Shown one piece after another: positions 1 to 6,260 of a stretch of DNA of 6,260 nucleotides (its first letter is position 1; every line of letters begins with the position of its first letter). Source of the stretch: Deltaproteobacteria bacterium (GTDB lineage Bacteria > Myxococcota > XYA12-FULL-58-9 > JAUUZB01); contig JAUUZB010000275.1 in assembly GCA_030590185.1 (NCBI GenBank), forward strand, positions 1 to 6,260, in the 5' to 3' direction. The notes under the pieces are model-generated. The model saw nothing but the letters and a program-made list of their open reading frames with translations. It made no database searches and was not told the origin of the DNA. A program made the position numbers and the translations under genes.

Positions 1-6
1 GCGCGT

Positions 7-80
7 TGAGCAGCTGAGCAGCCAACCGACCAACCGACCAACCGACCAACCGACCAACCGACCAACCGACCAACCGACCA
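7..80. repeat. 8-nt-period tandem repeat tract with two unit types
   Basis: Two perfect copies of TGAGCAGC (7-14, 15-22) run directly, in the same 8-nt register, into seven perfect copies of CAACCGAC (23-78) plus a partial CA (79-80). Read from base 22, the second part is CCAACCGA repeated about 7.4 times. Because CCAACCGA is itself CCAA+CCGA, a CC dinucleotide occurs every 4 nt (15 in all). The minus strand is therefore a regular GG-N2-GG-N2 tract. The unit is not a multiple of 3, so copy-number change would shift any frame crossing it and alter the spacing upstream of the MazG-like gene, whose ribosome binding site begins 25 nt after the tract. There are no unique spacers, so this is not a CRISPR array. 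Its function is unknown. Confidence 0.95.
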
Positions 81-116
81 GTGGAACCCGGACCCCGACC
101 GTGCGAGGCTCCCCCC

Positions 117-491
117 ATGATCGCTCTGCCCCCCAACCCAACCCTCGCCGACCTCCAACGCTACATCCACGACCTCGAGGCCCTCCACGGCTGGCTCGAC
201 GTCGACCTGATCCACAACTGCTTCCTAATGGGCGAGGAGATCGGCGAGCTCTTCAAGGCGGTGCGCAAGTACGAGCGCTACTTCGACCAATCCGAGGAAA
301 AACCGGGGGACGAGGCCGAGCGCAAGGCCGGGGTCGCCGAGGAGCTGGTCGACGTCCTCAACTACACCCTGGCCATCGCCAATCGCCTCGACCTGGATCT
401 CGAGACGGCCTTTCGCGCCAAGAACCAGCGCAACGAGAAACGGCACTGGGAGCCGGCACAGCCTTCGGATTCGCCGGAGTCAGCGACCTAG
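117..491 (+). CDS. MazG-like nucleotide pyrophosphohydrolase
   Basis: This 124-residue protein looks like a single-domain member of the all-alpha NTP pyrophosphohydrolase (MazG-like) superfamily. These enzymes hydrolyse (d)NTPs to NMP and pyrophosphate using Mg2+ held by acidic residues, and they act in the cytoplasm. The visible signature is EExxE in GEEIGEL (Glu40, Glu41, Glu44) followed by ExxD in EELVDVLNY (Glu76, Asp79). After these comes the conserved helix end AFRAKNQRNEKR (about 98-109). A charged loop (about 57-71) separates the two helical halves. The tail (112-124) is low-complexity. I chose ATG 117 because GAGG at 105-108 lies 8 nt upstream and the family fold starts close by. An in-frame GTG at 81 would add 12 proline-rich residues and abuts the tandem repeat without a ribosome binding site. 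The gene converges on the sulfatase-fold gene. The exact substrate (dNTP, ppGpp or other nucleotide) cannot be read from the sequence. Confidence 0.85.
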   Translation: MIALPPNPTLADLQRYIHDLEALHGWLDVDLIHNCFLMGEEIGELFKAVRKYERYFDQSEEKPGDEAERKAGVAEELVDVLNYTLAIANRLDLDLETAFRAKNQRNEKRHWEPAQPSDSPESAT

Positions 492-492
492 G

Positions 493-533
493 GCACCCTT
501 CGACTCGCTTCGCTCGCTCAGGGCGAACGGTGC
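493..533. repeat. REP-like interspersed inverted repeat
   Basis: Arms GCACCCTTCG (493-502) and CGAACGGTGC (524-533) pair at 9 of 10 positions, with one C-C mismatch, around a 21-nt loop containing CTCGCTTCGCTCGCT. The element starts just after the MazG-like stop codon, in the gap between two convergent genes. The sequence closely resembles a palindromic intergenic element that I recall as frequent in many high-GC bacterial genomes; its spurious translation gives peptides such as ALSERSESKG, and that peptide is present here on the minus strand. It may fold in transcripts from either side and act as a bidirectional terminator or mRNA 3'-end stabiliser, but there is no T-run. Confidence 0.75.
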
Positions 534-544
534 ATGGGGGCGAC

Positions 545-562
545 ATGCCTCGGTCGGGGCAT
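545..562. terminator. Short hairpin between convergent genes (possible terminator)
   Basis: ATGCCTC (545-551) and GGGGCAT (556-562) form a 7-bp stem, with one G-U wobble in the + strand RNA, closed by a GGTC tetraloop. It sits 21 bases beyond the stop codon of the minus-strand sulfatase-fold gene and 12 bases after the REP-like repeat. Neither strand has a U-tract next to it, so intrinsic termination is uncertain. It may work together with the neighbouring inverted repeat. Confidence 0.3.
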
Positions 563-582
563 CAGCCCAACCCAGCCACCCG

Positions 583-2448
583 CTACTCCTCCCCCATATA
601 CCCCAGCGCCCGCAGCTCCGCCGCCGCGTCGGCGTCGAGCACGCGGCTTCCCGCCACCGCGCCCCCCACCTTGGACTGCTTCTGAGCCTTGCCAAACGCC
701 GCCCGCAACGCCTCGACCACCTTCGGGGCCGTGGAGGTCATCGACTGCTTCTCACCGGGATCCTTGCCCAGGTCATAGAGCTCCGTCTCCCCGAGCCCCC
801 GCGGGTTCCCCGGGTTCGCGGTGATCAACTTCAACGGCTTCTCCGGATCGGTGTAGCGAACCGAGCTCAGCTGATTTCCCTCGTGGTCCTCCTCAGCGAT
901 GGCCACCGGCGGGACCTCCGTGTCGCCGAGCAAGTCCCGGCCCTCCCAGCTCTCCGGCGCCTTCACGCCAAACAACGCCGCCACCGTGGGCGCGATGTCC
1001 ACCTGACGAGCCAGATCCGCCTCGACCCCAGCCGGCACGTTCGGACCGGTCATGATCAACGGCACGTGGAGCTGCTCCTCGTACAACGTCACCCCATGGT
1101 AAAACCCGCCGTGGTCGTCGAACTCCTCGCCGTGGTCCGACAGCAGGATCACGTCGGTGGTCTCGGCCAGGCCCCGGGCCGCGAGTCCGGACATCAGGTC
1201 GCCGAGGAACCGATCGAACAGCAGCACGTCGTCCCGGTAAGCGAGCTTCATCGCCTCGGCCCACTCGGCCGGCGGGTGGGGATGGGAGACCCGGGCATAG
1301 GACTTCCCGTCGGCGGAGAAGTACGGGTCGTGGGGCTCCATGTAATGCAGCCACAAGAAGAAACGATCCTCCGGCTTCTTGGCTAGCTCGGCGAGGATCT
1401 CGAAGCCGACCGCATTGACCGACGCCCCAGAGCGATAGAAGTTCTTCGCCTCCCGCCCGCCGGTGAGCAGCTTCTCACGCAGCACTCGATAAACATTGTA
1501 CGCGGCCAAACGGTTGGCACGCTTGGGCGCGCCCAAATAACGGGCCGGGGCCAGGTACTCGAAACGGTCAAAGCCGCGGGCAAAGCCAAAGCCCTCCTCG
1601 AGGTTGTAATTTGTCACCACCCCGCCGGTGCCGATCTTGGCCGCCTTCAAGACGGTCGCGATGGTCGGCAGGCTCTCCGGCAGGATCGCCGGCTTGGACA
1701 TGGTGCCGTGGCCGCTGGCGTGCCGGGAGGTGACGATGGTGGCCATGGCCGGTTTGGTCCAGGAGGCCTGGGCGCTCACGTCGGAGAACAACCGGCCCCG
1801 GGTCGCGAGCTCGTCGATGTTCGGGGAGGGTGGGGCGCCGCGGTGCTCCCCTGCTCCGTAGGCGCCGAGCACGTCGGCCCGTACCGTGTCGACCACCACC
1901 AGCACCACGCCGCGGCCGGCGAGGGGCTCGGGGCGCGTCTGTGCGGGGATGGCGTCGTCGCCGCTCAGGGTCATGAAGAAAAAGACCATCACCGTGAGGG
2001 CAGGCCACAGCCAGGTTTTCTTGAGCCGGCGCAAGGGGTCGCGCTTGCGGATCTTGCCGCCCCAGATCCGGCCGATGAGGTAAAACACCAGGAACACGCC
2101 GACCGCCGCGCCCGCGCCCGCACCCGTAGCCGTGGTGCCGCTGCCCGGGGCCTCCTGCAACACGTCCCGTTGCACGATGAAACGCACCAACACCAAGGCC
2201 GAGGCCGCGGTGGTCAGCGCCACGCCCCAGGTGATCAGGCCCGCGCCGAGCACCACCCCCCGTTCCTTGACGATTAGGCTCAGCAGGATCGCCCCCGCCA
2301 TGCCCGCGGCCGCACACAGGGCGCCGTACAGGAACAGACTGTACGGCACCGACACGCCGCGAAAGAGGCCCTCAAATAGGCCGACCATCAGGCCGCCGAG
2401 GGTCGTTCCAAGGGCAAAGGATCCGGTGATTCCAAGGCGTTGAATCAT
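583..2448 (-). CDS. Five-helix membrane sulfatase/phosphotransferase-fold protein
   Basis: This 621-residue protein belongs to the alkaline phosphatase/sulfatase superfamily. Five hydrophobic segments are visible (about 8-30, 36-60, 64-92, 105-128, 146-161). Positive loops (Lys61-Arg63 and the basic stretch 132-144) predict that the catalytic domain (about 180-560) lies outside the membrane. Metal-site motifs are VVVDTVRAD (Asp187), SDHGEEFDDHGGFYHG (Asp438, His439, His451) and HYMEPHDPY (His368, His373). The nucleophile region is SWTKPAMATIVTSR. Aligned with the sulfatase C/S-x-P-x-R signature, it has Thr231 in place of Cys/Ser and Met in place of Arg. A formylglycine sulfatase is therefore unlikely. 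A threonine nucleophile is known in LtaS and EptA-type lipid phosphotransferases, which also have five membrane helices. The protein ends with LRALGYMGEE, an ending I associate with many annotated sulfatases. The start ATG has only a weak GAG at 2456-2458, 7 nt upstream. The gene is divergent from fadI. Substrate unknown; transfer or hydrolysis of a phospho-head-group at the cell envelope is an inference. Confidence 0.85.
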   Translation of the reverse strand: MIQRLGITGSFALGTTLGGLMVGLFEGLFRGVSVPYSLFLYGALCAAAGMAGAILLSLIVKERGVVLGAGLITWGVALTTAASALVLVRFIVQRDVLQEAPGSGTTATGAGAGAAVGVFLVFYLIGRIWGGKIRKRDPLRRLKKTWLWPALTVMVFFFMTLSGDDAIPAQTRPEPLAGRGVVLVVVDTVRADVLGAYGAGEHRGAPPSPNIDELATRGRLFSDVSAQASWTKPAMATIVTSRHASGHGTMSKPAILPESLPTIATVLKAAKIGTGGVVTNYNLEEGFGFARGFDRFEYLAPARYLGAPKRANRLAAYNVYRVLREKLLTGGREAKNFYRSGASVNAVGFEILAELAKKPEDRFFLWLHYMEPHDPYFSADGKSYARVSHPHPPAEWAEAMKLAYRDDVLLFDRFLGDLMSGLAARGLAETTDVILLSDHGEEFDDHGGFYHGVTLYEEQLHVPLIMTGPNVPAGVEADLARQVDIAPTVAALFGVKAPESWEGRDLLGDTEVPPVAIAEEDHEGNQLSSVRYTDPEKPLKLITANPGNPRGLGETELYDLGKDPGEKQSMTSTAPKVVEALRAAFGKAQKQSKVGGAVAGSRVLDADAAAELRALGYMGEE

Positions 2449-2507
2449 AACGCATCTCTATAACCCAAAGCCCTGACAGACAAATTCCAAATCGACGGGG
2501 GAGGCTA

Positions 2508-2537
2508 TTGACACGACGCGTCAGCGTGCCGCATCAT
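2508..2537 (+). promoter_or_regulatory. Candidate sigma70-type promoter for the fadI-fadJ operon
   Basis: A perfect TTGACA -35 box (2508-2513) is followed after 18 nt by CATCAT (2532-2537), which matches TATAAT at 4 of 6 positions. Transcription would start near 2544, leaving a leader of about 35 nt that contains the fadI ribosome binding site. The spacer holds a perfect 8-bp palindrome GACGCGTC (2515-2522). The -35 box is convincing and the -10 is only moderate. Confidence 0.5.
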
Positions 2538-2549
2538 GTCATTTGACGC
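2531..2549. promoter_or_regulatory. Candidate operator over the predicted fadI start site
   Basis: GTCA (2538-2541) and TGAC (2544-2547) form an inverted repeat around TT. They lie within a looser 19-bp dyad, GC-x-TCA ... TGA-x-GC (2531-2549, six of nine positions paired). The dyad overlaps the -10 box and the predicted transcription start, a typical place for a repressor. Further TGAC/GTCA half-sites occur at 2474-2477, 2509-2512 and 2520-2523. Beta-oxidation genes are often controlled by fatty-acyl-CoA-responsive TetR or GntR repressors, but I do not recognise this as a known site. Confidence 0.3.
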
Positions 2550-2568
2550 ACTGTATCGTGAGCAAAAC

Positions 2569-2573
2569 GGAGA
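2569..2573 (+). promoter_or_regulatory. Ribosome binding site fixing the fadI GTG start
   Basis: GGAGA lies 6 nt before the GTG at 2580. No other in-frame ATG occurs until codon 76, and the conserved core begins near codon 20. This site therefore supports GTG initiation and translation of the lysine-rich N-terminal tail. Confidence 0.75.
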
Positions 2574-2579
2574 CCAAAC

Positions 2580-3914
2580 GTGGCTACCAAGAAGAAGACC
2601 AGCTCCAAGTCCAAGCCCCCGGCCCGCCGCAACAGCCGGGTCGCCATCGTTGACGGCCTGCGCACGCCGTTCGTCAAATCCGGGACCTCTTTTAAGGACC
2701 TGACCAACCTCGACCTCGGTCGGGCCGTGGTCAGCGAGCTGATCCAACGCACCAACCTCGACCCCAACGAGATCGACCAGCTGATCTTCGGCCAGGTGGT
2801 CGGCATGGTCGAGGCGCCCAACATCGCCCGCGAGATCGTCCTCGGCAGCGGCATGCCCCGCAACATCGACGCCTACTCCGTGGTTCGCGCCTGCGCCACC
2901 AGCACCCAGGCCATGGTCAATGGCGCGGCCTCGATCCTGCTCGGGGACGCCGACGTGGTGATCTGTGGCGGCGCCGACTCCACCTCCCGGCCGCCGATCA
3001 CCTACAGCGACAAGGTGGTCAAGGCCCTGGTCAAGGCCAACAACGCCAAGGGCGCCCTGAACAAGGCCAAGGCGCTGCTCGACATCCGGCCCCAGGACCT
3101 CCTTCCCAAGCCCCCAGCCCTGCGTGAGCTCTCCACCGGGCTCACCATGGGTCAGTCCGGCGAGAAGATGGCCAAGGAGAACGGCATCGGCCGTGAGGCC
3201 CAGGACGAGTTAGCCATGGCATCCCATCGCAAGGCGGCCCTCGGCTGGGAGAAGGGGGTGTACCAACAGGAGGTGATGGCCCTGCCGATCCCGCCCAAGT
3301 ACGAAGAAACCGTGGAGCGCGACGGCTTCATCCGCCCGGACACCACCCTGGAGAAGCTCGCCAACCTAAAGCCGGTCTTTGACCGCAAGCACGGCACCAT
3401 CACCGCGGCCACCAGCTCACCGCTCACCGACGGCGCCGCCGCCCTGCTGCTCATGGACGAGAAGAAGGCCAAGTCCCTCGGCTACGAGCCCCTGGCCTAC
3501 ATCAAGTCCTGGGGCTTCGCCGGCCTCGACGCCGAGTGGCAGCTATTGATGGGGCCCTCCTTTGCGGTGCCGATCGCCCTGGACAAGGTCGGCATGAAGC
3601 TCGCTGAGATCGACCTCATCGACATCCACGAGGCCTTTGCGGCCCAGGTGCTGTCGAACCTCCAGGCCTGGCGCTCCGAGGCCTGGGCCAAGGAGCACCT
3701 CGGTCGCGACGAGATCATCGGCGAGGTGGACGCCGACGACGAGCGGCTCAACATCTACGGCGGCTCCATCGCCCTGGGCCACCCCTTCGCCGCCACCGGC
3801 GCGCGGCAAATCCTCACCATGGCCCGGGAGCTCGACCGGCGGGGGGGCGGCACCGCGCTGATCACCCAATGCGCGGCCGGCGCCCTCGGCGGCGCGGTGA
3901 TTTTGGAACGCTAA
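2580..3914 (+). CDS. fadI: 3-ketoacyl-CoA thiolase, FadI type
   Basis: This 444-residue acetyl-CoA C-acyltransferase performs the last step of beta-oxidation, cleaving 3-ketoacyl-CoA with CoA to give acetyl-CoA and a shortened acyl-CoA. From memory it matches E. coli FadI along its whole length (436 residues there), including VFGQVV/IFGQVV, EAPNIAREIVLG, DAYSVxRACATS, FDRKHGT and GGSIAxGHPFAATGAR. Catalytic residues are visible: acyl-accepting Cys105 (RACATS), His350 (HEAFAAQ), His401 (GHPFAATG) and Cys431 (TQCAAGALGG). The protein is cytoplasmic and expected to form a complex with the FadJ-type subunit encoded 24 nt downstream. The start is GTG with GGAGA 6 nt upstream. The first 20 residues form a basic tail (MATKKKTSSKSKPPARR) that the E. 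coli protein lacks. Codon use is strongly C-ending; nearly all Thr codons are ACC. Confidence 0.96.
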   Translation: MATKKKTSSKSKPPARRNSRVAIVDGLRTPFVKSGTSFKDLTNLDLGRAVVSELIQRTNLDPNEIDQLIFGQVVGMVEAPNIAREIVLGSGMPRNIDAYSVVRACATSTQAMVNGAASILLGDADVVICGGADSTSRPPITYSDKVVKALVKANNAKGALNKAKALLDIRPQDLLPKPPALRELSTGLTMGQSGEKMAKENGIGREAQDELAMASHRKAALGWEKGVYQQEVMALPIPPKYEETVERDGFIRPDTTLEKLANLKPVFDRKHGTITAATSSPLTDGAAALLLMDEKKAKSLGYEPLAYIKSWGFAGLDAEWQLLMGPSFAVPIALDKVGMKLAEIDLIDIHEAFAAQVLSNLQAWRSEAWAKEHLGRDEIIGEVDADDERLNIYGGSIALGHPFAATGARQILTMARELDRRGGGTALITQCAAGALGGAVILER

Positions 3915-3938
3915 CGGGAACGTCAACAGGAGAACCCC

Positions 3939-6161
<2,223 letters not shown>

Positions 6162-6179
6162 GGCGGGGCGCTCACGTCC

Positions 6180-6260
6180 ATGTCCCAACAGCCCACCTCG
6201 CCCCTCCACGCCGCCACGGTGATCTTGGTCAACGGGGGCGGCGAGGTCTTCATGATCCGC
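6180..6260 (+). CDS. Probable Nudix hydrolase, N-terminal fragment
   Basis: Twenty-seven codons are open to the window edge, so the gene is truncated here. It begins MSQQPTSPLHAATVILVN and continues GGGEVFMIR. The pattern AATVILv-(short turn)-EVFMIR is the typical first beta-hairpin of Nudix hydrolases, resembling NUDT19/NUDT7-like members, which cleave nucleoside diphosphate compounds, some of them CoA and acyl-CoA. The diagnostic Nudix box lies outside the window, so the assignment is tentative. The start lies 18 nt after the fadJ stop. The in-frame codon upstream is that same stop (6159-6161), so translation cannot begin earlier. The upstream GGGCGGGG run (6161-6168) is a poor ribosome binding site at 11 nt. 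The spacing suggests membership of the fad operon. Confidence 0.55.
   Translation, partial: MSQQPTSPLHAATVILVNGGGEVFMIR

Noticed and set aside
1..9. Possible end of an upstream + strand gene (TGA at 7-9)
   Set aside because: Only two codons are visible before the stop, so it cannot be supported.
7..80. CRISPR array
   Set aside because: The copies are directly adjacent 8-nt units with no unique spacers.
81..116. GTG start at 81 for the MazG-like protein
   Set aside because: It abuts the tandem repeat with no ribosome binding site and adds a proline-rich segment outside the family. ATG 117 has GAGG 8 nt upstream.
2..685. Long open + strand frame running through the tandem repeat and overlapping the MazG-like gene
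   Set aside because: It is arginine/proline-rich, matches no family I recognise, crosses the REP-like repeat and overlaps the well-supported MazG-like frame. It looks like a GC-rich shadow.
1568..2317. 249-codon minus-strand frame inside the sulfatase-fold gene
   Set aside because: It is low-complexity Arg/Gly/His-rich sequence, overlapping a gene with clear motifs and membrane helices on the same strand.
2449..2475. Minus-strand promoter with TATAGA (2457-2461 region) for the sulfatase-fold gene
   Set aside because: The -10-like box would leave almost no leader before the ATG and has no good -35 at proper spacing.

Overview
The window is GC-rich (about two thirds G+C by eye). It carries an ordinary bacterial gene set from a Gram-negative-type chromosome: a MazG-like nucleotide pyrophosphohydrolase, a membrane-anchored sulfatase/phosphotransferase-fold enzyme, and a fadI-fadJ style beta-oxidation operon followed by the start of a probable Nudix hydrolase. 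The strong G/C third-position bias, the LRALGY-type end of the sulfatase-fold protein, and the lysine-rich tail on the thiolase would fit a Myxococcota/former Deltaproteobacteria-like organism. That placement is an inference and is weak.

Layout. Bases 7-80 are a tandem tract with 8-nt periodicity made of two different units in the same register. Right after it, on the + strand, lies a 124-residue MazG-like protein (117-491). Bases 492-582 separate it from a convergent minus-strand gene and hold a REP-like inverted repeat (493-533) and a short hairpin (545-562). The minus-strand gene (583-2448) encodes five predicted membrane helices and an external alkaline-phosphatase/sulfatase-superfamily domain with threonine, not Cys/Ser, at the nucleophile position. 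Bases 2449-2579 are a divergent intergenic region with a consensus -35 box, a plausible -10 box, several TGAC half-sites and a good ribosome binding site for the next gene.

The + strand operon is a FadI-type 3-ketoacyl-CoA thiolase (2580-3914), a FadJ-type enoyl-CoA hydratase/3-hydroxyacyl-CoA dehydrogenase (3939-6161) 24 nt downstream, and the first 27 codons of a Nudix-like protein (6180 onward) 18 nt further on. FadI and FadJ together carry out the last three steps of each fatty-acid beta-oxidation cycle: hydration, NAD-dependent oxidation and thiolysis. A Nudix protein next to them could act on CoA derivatives or other nucleotides.

No mobile element, CRISPR array or RNA gene was recognised. 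The core genes are familiar. The observations most worth following up are the G2N2-patterned tandem tract, the threonine-nucleophile membrane enzyme, and an abrupt change of synonymous codon use inside fadJ close to its domain boundary.
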